DNA from: Rothia mucilaginosa | Lineage (GTDB): Bacteria; Actinomycetota; Actinomycetes; Actinomycetales; Micrococcaceae | Direction of reading: 5' to 3' | Length of the DNA: 64,000 bases | Assembly: GCF_001061665.1 (NCBI RefSeq) | Contig: NZ_JVSP01000014.1 | Coordinates: forward strand, 1-64,000 | In this document: positions 1 to 12,239 of the stretch, one piece after another | Numbering within the stretch: the first letter of the stretch is position 1 | Layout of the letters: each line of letters begins with the position of its first letter | Program-made: the position numbers and the translations under genes | The notes under the pieces: model-generated | Seen by the model: only the letters and a program-made list of their open reading frames with translations | Databases searched by the model: none | What the model was told of the DNA's origin: nothing

Positions 1-40
1 GTATTCGGGTCTGTATAGTTGTATGAGTCGCCGCGGCGAG
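1..40 (+). promoter_or_regulatory. Upstream rRNA promoter, -10 region only
   Basis: A TATAGT hexamer lies at 14-19, preceded by G and followed by TG. It is followed by a GCCGCGG block at 31-37. The same arrangement (GTATAGTTG, then GCCGCGG) recurs at 235-262, where a good -35 is present. This suggests a duplicated rRNA promoter unit whose -35 lies outside the window. Inference from sequence resemblance only. Confidence 0.45.
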
Positions 41-212
41 GAGGAAAAAACGAAGAACTTCTTCGGTGTTTCTCCTAGTCGGAAGCGGTTTTGACAGGTT
101 TTCAATTGTATAGTGTTTCGGTTTCTTGCTTGAAGGAATTCTTGGTTGCCTGATGGTGATTGTGGAGGATTTTAGGAAAGAAACTTTGTGGTGTGAATCA
201 CGGAAATCGGAT

Positions 213-241
213 TTGCATGGCGAATGAAACGCTGGTATAGT
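213..241 (+). promoter_or_regulatory. Proximal rRNA operon promoter
   Basis: The sequence shows TTGCAT at 213-218, a 17-bp spacer, and TATAGT at 236-241. This is a near-consensus housekeeping (SigA-type) promoter in the correct orientation. It lies about 290 bp upstream of mature 16S. It would produce the leader that contains the anti-termination and processing signals. Confidence 0.65.
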
Positions 242-527
242 TGATTGGGTTGCCGCGGGAACGCGGTAACAATAAAAAGAGAATGACCGTTCAGCGGTGA
301 GGCTCCTTCGGTTGGAGGGGTTGAGGTGTTGAATCGGTGTGTTGCTTGAGAACTCAATAGTGTGCTTTGTTCAATAAAATCACCGAATTGGTGATGGAAA
401 CTGAAACTAATACCAAATATTTATTTATTTGATAATCATTGAATGGTTTCAAAAAAGTCAGCTTGAGTCACGCACCCCCGTGTGTGATTCGCTGTTTGAG
501 ATCAGGTTATCAAGCTTTTCTATTTTT
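242..527 (+). other. rRNA operon leader with antitermination and processing elements
   Basis: There is no credible gene in 1-527. At about 345-368 is the TTGAGAACTCAATAGTGTGC element typical of actinobacterial rRNA leaders. A related TTTGAGAACTATATAGTGG element occurs in the 16S-23S spacer at about 2252. TGTTTGAGATCAGG at about 493 is similar. Such paired elements belong to the antitermination and RNase III processing context of rRNA transcripts. Exact processing ends cannot be read from sequence alone. Confidence 0.6.
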
Positions 528-5450
<4,923 letters not shown>

Positions 5451-5510
5451 TTCGAGAAATTGTTGTTTGCGTTCACTGTATGGTTTTTGGATAACAATCC
5501 AATAGGCAAT

Positions 5511-5540
5511 AAAAAGAGCCCGCTTGCGCGGGCTCTTTTG
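5511..5540 (+). terminator. Intrinsic terminator after 23S
   Basis: A perfect hairpin has arms GAGCCCGC (5516-5523) and GCGGGCTC (5528-5535), extended by an A/T closing stem. The T tract is at 5536-5539. It lies only about 60 bp after the 23S 3' end, at the place where a 5S gene would normally sit. The rRNA transcript therefore appears to end without a 5S gene. Confidence 0.9.
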
Positions 5541-5561
5541 CTTTAACAGCTAAAGCTGGGA

Positions 5562-5598
5562 GGGGGGCAGACCCAGGTGGGTCTGCCCCCCTTTTTTT
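5562..5598 (+). terminator. Second strong intrinsic terminator
   Basis: A 14-bp perfect stem (5562-5575 with 5578-5591) closes on a very short loop and is followed by seven T residues (5592-5598). Together with the hairpin at 5511 it forms a tandem terminator behind the rRNA operon, as expected for a very highly transcribed unit. Confidence 0.9.
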
Positions 5599-5688
5599 GT
5601 GCCCTCGTACCCCTTCGAAGGGAGGGGGGGCAAGGAGGAAGAAAGAATATCTCCTCCTGAGAGGTGACCAGTGGGATAGAGTAGAACC

Positions 5689-6234
5689 ATGCACTACCCC
5701 ATGTTTTCCCACGCACCAGAGCCTACCGATCAGCAGCAACCGGTCAGCGAAGAACGCACTGTAGCCCTCTATGTAGAAAGCACTCTGGAGCCCCACGAAG
5801 TATGGGCAGCACTCACTGAATACATTCACCTCTGGTGGCCCAGGCAGCTCCTACAGAGCGAGGAAAGCCATATAGACCTCTCCGCTGAGCTATTGCTCGA
5901 AGAGACCGAGAACGGTGATGTTATTCCTATAGCCCGTGTTATCCAATGCGTAAACGAAGACGTACTTACCATTGCCCCCTACCCGGGAACACTCCTAGGG
6001 CGCCTCATGGGAGTAGAGGAAGACGCAGAAGAGAGCCTGAGCTTCATCCTGGATGCCCTGGCACCGGAGACTGCAGAAGGACCGCTATCCCTGCTCGAGA
6101 TGAGCAGCGGTACCTACAAAGGACTAGAGGATGAGGAGTTAGGCATCTACGCGGGACACGAAGAAGTAGCTGCGCTACTCATGGGTGCGTATGCCCGTTT
6201 CATTGGAGCTGAACTCCAGAAGGAAAAACTATAA
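5689..6234 (+). CDS. SRPBCC/AHSA1-like hypothetical protein
   Basis: This is a 181-residue acidic cytoplasmic protein. The segment around residues 24-50 (ALYVESTLEPHEVWAALTEY, then a WWP motif) is typical of the start of SRPBCC/START-like or Aha1-type domains: a first beta strand followed by an 'ExVWxAL' helix. The C-terminal half is strongly acidic, with a final amphipathic helix. No signal peptide or membrane segment is seen. It stands alone between the rRNA terminators and a pseudogene. The ATG at 5689 follows a GTGGGATAGAGTAG stretch with only a weak ribosome-binding site. The domain assignment is by eye; ligand and role are unknown. Confidence 0.7.
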   Translation: MHYPMFSHAPEPTDQQQPVSEERTVALYVESTLEPHEVWAALTEYIHLWWPRQLLQSEESHIDLSAELLLEETENGDVIPIARVIQCVNEDVLTIAPYPGTLLGRLMGVEEDAEESLSFILDALAPETAEGPLSLLEMSSGTYKGLEDEELGIYAGHEEVAALLMGAYARFIGAELQKEKL

Positions 6235-6263
6235 GGTATTCTCGACCCTGTAGAGTGGTATGT

Positions 6264-7430
6264 CATGAGCACACAGGAGCAGAACACCCCGCGGAAAAAG
6301 GGTGCACGACCCACCTGGGCACGACTGCGCACCAAAGCCGCAGAGGGACGATCTCTGCAATACAGCAGAGCCGATATGCTGAGGTAAAGCAATATCTGGT
6401 TCCGCAAGCAGGGCGTGCCCCTCATCATTCCTGCACGTCAGCGTGCTCTCGACGCGTTCCCGCGCTCCATTCCCTGGATTCTGCGGGTGAGCATCATGCA
6501 CGTCTGCTATATCTTCCTGCGCGATATCCTCATCTTCATCCTTGACGGAACTAACGGTTCCCTCCCGGAGTACGTTAGGGCCATTGCAACCGATACTGCC
6601 CTGAGCGAGGACGTCGTTCCCCTACTCGTGCTTGGTGGCATCTTCCTCGTGATGCCGATTATCTCTGGTGCGTTTATTGCCCTGGTACATCTGCTGATGG
6701 TGCGCTCCCCGAAGTGGGTACAAATTACCGCAGGTGCTTTTACCGTACTCGTTGCAGGGGCTCAGCTTCCCGCGTACCTGGGCTGTTCTGGGGCTCATGG
6801 GGATACTCGCCGTGTTTCGTGGTCGTCACGGCCTCTCTAGAGCGCACAGCGCGCCTTCTGGGTCGCAACAGAGGTGACGACGTCGCAAGCTTTAGCGAGA
6901 AAACGACTACGAGCGCGCCATAGCCCTCGAAGGCGGAATCTGGAACACCGCCCAGGACTGGGTCGAAGAAAAGAAAATCCACGAACACCGACCCCTCAAA
7001 ATCGCACCTTGGGGCAACCTCATCATCATCCCCATGATCGGGTAGATTATACAGGCAAGCTTCTTCATGCTGCTCGTCTTCGGGTTCTTCATGGGCTTTT
7101 CGTCCATCGCCATTAGTGACACCATCATTGAATCGTGGATGGCCGTCAAACCCAAACACCTCAAAATCCTCGGCGTAGACACCAATATCAACGCCGTGGT
7201 CATCAAGGTGTCCATGATCGTTGCCGTGTTCTCCGGGCTCAGCTTCGTCGCAACCACCAGTAGCGACGAAAAATATGTCCGAAGCTTCCTCAAACCCATG
7301 ATTGAGCAAATCAAGCACATCCTGATTATTCGCGATATCTACCTGGGGCTTGCTCACCATGCCTAAAAGCGAAGTACTCGTACCCCTTAGCGAGGAGGAG
7401 ACTGCGGAAAAAGAGCCTGACAAGGGATAA
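6264..7430 (+). pseudogene. Decayed integral membrane protein gene
   Basis: One gene can be followed through three reading frames. It begins ATGAGCACACAGG at 6264 with a basic cytoplasmic N-terminus that stops at about 6385. It continues in the +1 frame from about 6388 (SNIWFRKQGVPLIIPARQRA and two membrane helices) to about 6800. It shifts again to the frame that reads ERAIALEGGIWNTAQDW. It meets an amber codon at about 7043 just before helices starting MLLVFGFFMG. It shifts a last time before the tail MPKSEVLVPLSEEE, which ends at 7430. At least three frameshifts and one nonsense codon are present. The final helices and the PKHLKI segment loosely recall the UPF0114/YqhA family, a weak guess. 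Confidence 0.75.
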
Positions 7431-7441
7431 AAGGTATGGTG

Positions 7442-8074
7442 CTAGTGGGCGGACAGGTCCATGGTGAGCAGGTTGAATACCAGATACACCATGAGTAGGG
7501 CCACCGCCGCGTCAAGTACACGCCAGGCCTCCGGGCGGGCGAAGAGCGGACGTAAAATTCGTGAGCCGTAGCCAATCATGAGGAACCACAGCACGCTACC
7601 GCAACAGCAGCCCAGGTAATACCACCAGCGGCCGGGATCGCCCTGCGTATTAGCCAGAGAACCGAGGAAAATCGTTGTGTCCAACCATGCCAGCGGGTTG
7701 AGGTAGGTGACCGCCGCCGTGGTTAGCAGGGCCGCCTTCAACGACTGCGCATCCTCGGTGCCCTCCTCAACGACAACCGCATGCGGGGTGAAAACACGCT
7801 TCGCCGACTCGTAGCCGAACCACGCCAGAAAAGCTGCGCCGACGTAGCGGAGAACCTCCATAACCCACGGGGCGGCGTCAAGTAGCGCACCAAGACCCAC
7901 AACACCCAAGCCAATCATGAGCGCATCCGAGAGCACGCAGAAGATAATAATCGGGGTAATATGCCGACCCGTAATGCCCTGACGCAACACAAACGTGCCC
8001 TGGGCGCCAATGGCGGCCACCAAAGAGATAGTGGTGGTGGCACCCAGAAACAGCAGGGACAGGGATGTGGACAT
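7442..8074 (-). CDS. lysE: LysE/ArgO-type basic amino-acid exporter
   Basis: This inner-membrane exporter has about 210 residues and five to six hydrophobic helices. The N-terminal helix has the family motif AIGAQGTFVLRQGI, and the mid-protein TYLNPLAWLDT motif is the conserved 'NP' turn of the LysE superfamily. LysE proteins export L-lysine and L-arginine by proton-coupled transport when internal levels rise. The ATG at 8074 was chosen, with a GAAAG ribosome-binding site 7 bases upstream. A TTG at 8098 would add eight residues. The divergent LysR gene at 8283 is the expected regulator, giving the lysEG pair known from Corynebacterium. Confidence 0.9.
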   Translation of the reverse strand: MSTSLSLLFLGATTTISLVAAIGAQGTFVLRQGITGRHITPIIIFCVLSDALMIGLGVVGLGALLDAAPWVMEVLRYVGAAFLAWFGYESAKRVFTPHAVVVEEGTEDAQSLKAALLTTAAVTYLNPLAWLDTTIFLGSLANTQGDPGRWWYYLGCCCGSVLWFLMIGYGSRILRPLFARPEAWRVLDAAVALLMVYLVFNLLTMDLSAH

Positions 8075-8282
8075 CGTGAAACTTTCTATGTCGATCAAAC
8101 GGGGTATGAACCCGCGTACGCAGTGGCGGGTAGCGGCTCTCTTACTACCAGCTTGCCAGGCAAAAGCTCGCGACGCAGGGATAAAGCCTGCGTTAGCAGG
8201 AGTATGAAGCGCCAGAGACGAGAATACGGGAAAAAGGACCCTAAATCTATCTAAATATTTTCACACTGCGTAAGATATTCTT

Positions 8283-9200
8283 ATGACACGTTTCAGTACC
8301 GACCAGCTCACCACCTTCGCCACCGTCATCGAATATGGCACCTTCGACGCGGCGGCAGATGTTCTACGGGTGAGCCCCTCCGCCATCTCCCAGCGCATCA
8401 AAGCCATGGAGCAGATCGCCGGAAAGGTTCTGCTGCGCCGAAGCAATCCCGTGACCCCCACGGATGCCGGACAGAGCGTGCTGCGCATCGCCCGCCAGAG
8501 TGAATTCCTGCAGCAAGAAATGGAACGCGAACTCATGGGTGCCGGCGGCTTCCAAAGCGTGTCTGTGGCGGTCAATGCCGATTCGCTTGCCACCTGGTTC
8601 ATCGACGCCGTCGGAACCCTCAGCCGCGAAGACAGCATCTTCTGCGACCTGCGACGAGAAGGCGAATTCCACTCCTCCGCCATGCTCCGCTCCGGAGAAG
8701 TCATGGCAGTCATCACCTCCAAACCCGAAAAAATCCCCGGCTGCTCCGTTGAAACCCTCGGTGTGGCACGGTACTGGTGCGTCGCCACCCCCGACTACGT
8801 GCGGCGCTACCTGCTCGGCTGGCCCAAGCGCGTAAGCCGCGAGGAGCTCAACCATGCCCCCGTCGTCGAATACGACCGCAAAGACTTCGTGCAGGACGTA
8901 GCACGAGTCCTCATCGAACAAGAAGTAGGTCTGGAGGCTGAAGAAACCTTCACCCAAAGTCCCACCATCTACATTCCCTCCTCCCCGGACTACGCGCGTG
9001 CTGTCAGCGCCGGTATCGCATGGGGTCTTATCCCCGAAGCGCAATGCGCCGAAGAACTCGCAAGCGGGCACCTCATCAAGCTCGCCGCAACCCCCGTAGA
9101 ATTCCCTCTCTACTGGCAACGGTGGAACATTAACTCACCCGTCATGGAGACCGTAACCCGCCGCGTTCACGAAGCGGCACGAGGCGACCTTATCTACTAG
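8283..9200 (+). CDS. lysG: LysR-family regulator LysG/ArgP
   Basis: This 305-residue LysR-type transcription factor has an N-terminal winged helix-turn-helix (residues about 5-62: FATVIEYGTFDAAADVL, SPSAISQRIKAME) followed by a substrate-binding-like effector domain. The family activates lysE when bound to lysine, arginine or citrulline. The roughly 200-bp divergent spacer (8075-8282) would hold the shared operator and both promoters. It contains an AT-rich run (CTAAATATTTTCACAC) just before the ATG. The length and N-terminal sequence match ArgP/LysG rather than generic LysR members. Confidence 0.88.
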   Translation: MTRFSTDQLTTFATVIEYGTFDAAADVLRVSPSAISQRIKAMEQIAGKVLLRRSNPVTPTDAGQSVLRIARQSEFLQQEMERELMGAGGFQSVSVAVNADSLATWFIDAVGTLSREDSIFCDLRREGEFHSSAMLRSGEVMAVITSKPEKIPGCSVETLGVARYWCVATPDYVRRYLLGWPKRVSREELNHAPVVEYDRKDFVQDVARVLIEQEVGLEAEETFTQSPTIYIPSSPDYARAVSAGIAWGLIPEAQCAEELASGHLIKLAATPVEFPLYWQRWNINSPVMETVTRRVHEAARGDLIY

Positions 9201-9213
9201 AAGGGGCGGTTCC

Positions 9214-9919
9214 GTGGGCTTTGTGGAACATCACCAGGTGGCCCTCTACCTTGGCTCCATGGCTGTGGGAGTTGCCTGCGCGGGGCTGGGCGGATGGAGT
9301 CAGGTCTCCGAGCAGCTCGTGCCCTACGCGCTCGGTGCGCTACTCTGGACCAACTTCGCTCTCATGCCCCTAAGCGGCATGAGCGCCGGTCAGCACAAAA
9401 GGCTCACCCATACTGTGGTGCTGGTTGCTGCTTTGGGGACTCCAGTTCTGGTTGCGCTGCTCGTTCCCCTCTTTATTCCCGAGGGCGGTCCCGTTGCTCT
9501 AGCTGCAGCGATTGTTCTGCTGGCTCCATGCGTGGATTACGTTGTGGTCTTTACGTGTATCGCCGGAGGGGAATATCGAGGTTTGCTGGCGGCAACACCC
9601 TACCTACTTAGCGCCCAGATCCTTTCTATTCCTATATGGACTAGTGTATATATTTATATGAGAATATTAAATATGGGGTAGTGGGAGAAATATTCCCCCT
9701 CCCCGTCGAAAGCTAACTCAGCCTTGCACCGTTCATCGTGCCCCTAGCAGCCGCTTACCTGGCGCAACGCTGGTCAGCCCGCTCACCGCAGCGTCAGCAA
9801 ACCTCATGAGCGCCACCGTACTCACCCAAACCCTCACCGAACTGCTCATCATGGTCGCCATGACCGCGACCTTTCGGGCTGCCTTTCAGAACAGAAAAAC
9901 AGGGGCAGAGAGTCACTAG
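9214..9919 (+). pseudogene. Decayed BASS/ACR3-like transporter
   Basis: A GTG at 9214 opens 155 residues with four to five membrane helices (FALMPLSGMS, then APCVDYVVVFTCIAGGEYRG). These match the middle-to-late helices of arsenite permease ACR3 and bile-acid:sodium symporter-type carriers. The frame ends at 9681. Family-like segments continue downstream in other frames (PFIVPLAAAYLAQRW at about 9730; a final helix LTELLIMVAMTATF at about 9837) up to a stop at 9919. A full family member has about 310-350 residues and ten helices, so the N-terminal part is missing and the C-terminal part is frameshifted. It starts 13 bp after lysG. Confidence 0.6.
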
Positions 9920-9942
9920 CCCCCGGTTCTTCGAGAACGACA

Positions 9943-9975
9943 GAGGCGGCCGCCCAGTAATGGGACGGCCGCCTC
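9943..9975. terminator. Convergent terminator hairpin
   Basis: An inverted repeat has arms GAGGCGGCCG (9943-9952) and CGGCCGCCTC (9966-9975), a 10-bp perfect GC stem with a 13-nt loop. It lies between the transporter remnant (+) and crgA (-). There is no long T tract in either direction, so termination efficiency is uncertain. Confidence 0.55.
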
Positions 9976-9986
9976 CTCAATACGCT

Positions 9987-10301
9987 CTAGCGCCAGCGGG
10001 TCATCATCAGCATACTCACCATCATGGCGCCCACGCCGATGCTGACGTTCCACATACCCAAGTCAGGAATCGGGAATAGGCCCTGCGTAATGTAGAAAAC
10101 AATAATCCACAGGATGCCCAGGGCCAGCAGCGAAAACATGATGACCCGGTACCACAGCGGAGTCTGCTCCTTCAGCTGCGTACCGCTCTCCATCTCATGG
10201 GCAATCTCGCGCAGACGAATCTCGCTTGCGTCCTCCACCTCAGACTTCTCGGACTTCTGAGACTTCTTCTTGGACGATGCCTTAGCCGAGTTGGACGACA
10301 T
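9987..10301 (-). CDS. crgA: Cell division protein CrgA
   Basis: This 104-residue protein has a Lys/Ser-rich cytoplasmic N-terminus (residues 1-47) and two membrane helices (about 52-71 and 80-98). It ends in the family-typical GMWNVSIGVGAMM...TRWR tail. CrgA is a small actinobacterial septum protein that interacts with FtsZ, FtsI and CwsA and helps recruit peptidoglycan synthases. The ribosome-binding site GGAGGAAGT lies directly before ATG 10301. Its place beside the pkn/pbpA block is conserved in Actinobacteria, including Mycobacterium. It is slightly longer than the mycobacterial protein because of the basic N-terminus. Confidence 0.93.
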   Translation of the reverse strand: MSSNSAKASSKKKSQKSEKSEVEDASEIRLREIAHEMESGTQLKEQTPLWYRVIMFSLLALGILWIIVFYITQGLFPIPDLGMWNVSIGVGAMMVSMLMMTRWR

Positions 10302-10452
10302 ACTTCCTCCGCTTATTGTTGTATGGGTAACCTAAAAATATACGTTTACACCTATCTTTGCAGACTTGCGGGATGATTTCACCTCGCCCGAGCGTTAAAC
10401 ACAGCGTATGACGGCTGAGAAACGCCAATGCCACTAACCCCAAGGAGAGAGC

Positions 10453-11202
10453 ATGAGCCACGGAAAGGCACATAATGCCGCGCGCCGACCCCGCACCGTG
10501 CTGCAATGGATTATCCAGATTACCGGCGAGCTCCTTATCACCGCGGGCGTTATTCTGCTTCTCTTCGTTGCCTGGCAGCTGTGGTGGACCAATATCGACG
10601 CCGACCGTACCCAGTCCCAGGCCGTCAGCACCCTCGTGCAGGAGTTTGACGCGCATCCGGCCGAAGCCCCGCCCAGCTGGGACCCTAACACCCCTCCCGC
10701 CGGGTTGAGCGAACCCGAACACGGTGAGGTCTTCGGAGTCGTCTACATCCCCAAATTTGGCGCGGATTATCATCGTCCCGCCACCCAGGGCACCAGCGCC
10801 GACGTGCTCGACTCCCTCGGTCTCGGACACTACGACGGGACCGCCATGCCCGGCCAGGTCGGCAACTTCTCCCTCGCTGGCCACCGCCAAACCCGCGGTA
10901 AGGTCCTCAACGACATCGACCTGCTCACCGAAGGCGACCACATCTACGTGCGCACCAAAGACGGCTACTACACCTACACCGTCTACAGCCACGAAATCGT
11001 GCAGCCTGACCAGGTTGAAGTCATCGAACCTGTGCCCGGCCAACCCGGTGTGGCCCCCACCGAGCGTCTCATGACCCTCACCACCTGCCACCCACGCTAC
11101 GGCGATACCGAACGATACATCGTGCACGCCCGATTCGAATCGTGGCGTCCCGCCTCCGCCGGCGCCCCCGCAGAAATCGCCGCTTCGGTGGCCGGATCTT
11201 AA
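10453..11202 (+). CDS. srtE: Class E sortase
   Basis: This 249-residue membrane-anchored transpeptidase has one N-terminal helix (about 17-43), an extracellular linker, then the sortase barrel. The catalytic His is in LAGHRQTRG (H144) and the catalytic Cys in TLTTCHPRYG (C212). The conserved Arg lies in the following ERYIVHARFE strand. The TLTTC signature and the position between crgA and pabA are typical of class E sortases, which cut LAXTG signals and attach surface proteins to peptidoglycan. A surface protein ending in LARTG is encoded at 53038-56037 in this window and is a likely substrate. ATG 10453 follows the ribosome-binding site AAGGAG. Confidence 0.93.
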   Translation: MSHGKAHNAARRPRTVLQWIIQITGELLITAGVILLLFVAWQLWWTNIDADRTQSQAVSTLVQEFDAHPAEAPPSWDPNTPPAGLSEPEHGEVFGVVYIPKFGADYHRPATQGTSADVLDSLGLGHYDGTAMPGQVGNFSLAGHRQTRGKVLNDIDLLTEGDHIYVRTKDGYYTYTVYSHEIVQPDQVEVIEPVPGQPGVAPTERLMTLTTCHPRYGDTERYIVHARFESWRPASAGAPAEIAASVAGS

Positions 11203-11217
11203 GGAAAGGAAAAGAAC

Positions 11218-11379
11218 ATGTACGGATGGATTTTCCGACACCTGCCCGGGCCCCTGTGGCTGCGCATCATTATTGCCATCGTGCTGGTGCTCGTAGCCGT
11301 CTACCTGCTCATGGAGTACGTCTTCCCGCACTTCGCCGAGTACGGCCCCTTCAACCAGAACGTCACCATCAACCATTAG
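11218..11379 (+). CDS. Small single-pass membrane protein after srtE
   Basis: This is a 53-residue protein: a short amphipathic N-terminus (MYGWIFRHLPGPLWLR), one strong hydrophobic helix (about residues 16-36), and an acidic/aromatic tail ending NVTINH. The ribosome-binding site AAGGAAAGG is well placed 15 bp after the srtE stop, and pabA follows 15 bp later. The three genes are thus probably co-transcribed. The WLRI start of the helix and its position between sortase and pabA recall a conserved but uncharacterised actinobacterial small protein. Function unknown; a partner of SrtE is possible by context only. Confidence 0.8.
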   Translation: MYGWIFRHLPGPLWLRIIIAIVLVLVAVYLLMEYVFPHFAEYGPFNQNVTINH

Positions 11380-11394
11380 CACTAGGACAACACC

Positions 11395-12027
11395 ATGACC
11401 CGCATCCTTGTCATCGACAACTACGATAGCTTCGTCTTCACCCTTGTGGGATACCTGCAGCAGCTCGGCGCCGAGACCACGGTCATCCGCAACGATGAAT
11501 ACGACCTGGACCACGTGCTGAAGCTCGCGGAAGACCACGACGGCGTGCTCATCTCTCCAGGCCCCGGAGCGCCCTCTGAAGCCGGCGTCATCATTGACAC
11601 CATCCGCTGGGCGGCTGAGGCAAATAAGCCCCTGCTGGGCGTCTGCCTGGGCCACCAGGCCATTGCCGAGGCTTTTGGCGGCACCGTTACCCACGCCCCC
11701 GAACTAATGCACGGCAAGACCTCGAAGATGGTGCACGAGAACGTTTCCGTCTTCAAGGACGTGCCCTGCCCCTTCACCGCGACCCGCTACCACTCGCTTG
11801 CGGTCGTACCCGAGAGCATGCCGGACGTCCTGGAAACCACCTCCACGACCGACAACGGCATCATCATGGGCCTGCGCCACCGCGAAGCCCCCATGCACGG
11901 CGTACAGTTCCACCCCGAATCGGTCCTGACCGAAGGCGGCTACCTGATGCTCGGCAACTGGCTTGAAGAAACCGGCCTGCAGGGTGCCGCAGAACGCGCT
12001 AAGAGCCTCTCGCCCCTCATGGCCTAA
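11395..12027 (+). CDS. pabA: Aminodeoxychorismate/anthranilate synthase glutamine amidotransferase
   Basis: This 210-residue class I glutamine amidotransferase opens MTRILVIDNYDSFVFTLV. The nucleophile Cys84 is in GVCLGHQA, and the His173/Glu175 dyad is in FHPES. The oxyanion strand SPGPGAP is at 54-60. It hydrolyses glutamine and passes ammonia to the PabB (folate) or TrpE (tryptophan) partner, neither of which is encoded here. The mycobacterial counterpart at the same locus is annotated trpG/pabA. It closes the srtE transcription unit and is followed by an inverted repeat and a strong terminator. Confidence 0.93.
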   Translation: MTRILVIDNYDSFVFTLVGYLQQLGAETTVIRNDEYDLDHVLKLAEDHDGVLISPGPGAPSEAGVIIDTIRWAAEANKPLLGVCLGHQAIAEAFGGTVTHAPELMHGKTSKMVHENVSVFKDVPCPFTATRYHSLAVVPESMPDVLETTSTTDNGIIMGLRHREAPMHGVQFHPESVLTEGGYLMLGNWLEETGLQGAAERAKSLSPLMA

Positions 12028-12060
12028 TCCCTTATAGCCTTTAGAGTCCTCAGTGGCTTA

Positions 12061-12114
12061 TATCGCCTCCAGAAGCTCCGTAGTAGGCGCACTACAGGGA
12101 AGCTGGAGGCGATA
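12061..12114. repeat. 12-bp perfect inverted repeat after pabA
   Basis: TATCGCCTCCAG (12061-12072) is the exact reverse complement of CTGGAGGCGATA (12103-12114), and shorter pairings occur in the loop. There is no T tract after it. It may be an RNA stabiliser or part of a composite terminator with the hairpin at 12171. Confidence 0.6.
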
Positions 12115-12170
12115 CTCTATCTGAGCCCATAGTCGCGAGCAAGCCCGGGCACACGGGCAGGCACACGAAA

Positions 12171-12217
12171 GGGGCGGCGCCCCACACCCAACGGTGTAGA
12201 GCGCCGCCCCTTTTTTT
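12171..12217 (+). terminator. Intrinsic terminator of the srtE-pabA unit
   Basis: The 10-bp stem GGGGCGGCGC (12171-12180) pairs with GCGCCGCCCC (12201-12210), with an inner ACACC/GGTGT stem. Seven T residues follow (12211-12217). It separates pabA from the convergent pknB. Confidence 0.9.
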
Positions 12218-12239
12218 CGCGGCTAACCTCTAAAACCCC

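Noticed and set aside
91-114. TTGACA at 91-96 with TATAGT at 109-114 as a third rRNA promoter
   Set aside because: The spacing is only 12 bp, too short for a normal housekeeping promoter; the hexamers may belong to other arrangements.
10282-11694. A 470-codon minus-strand frame across srtE and pabA
   Set aside because: It overlaps three well-supported genes and has Val/Gly/His shadow composition.
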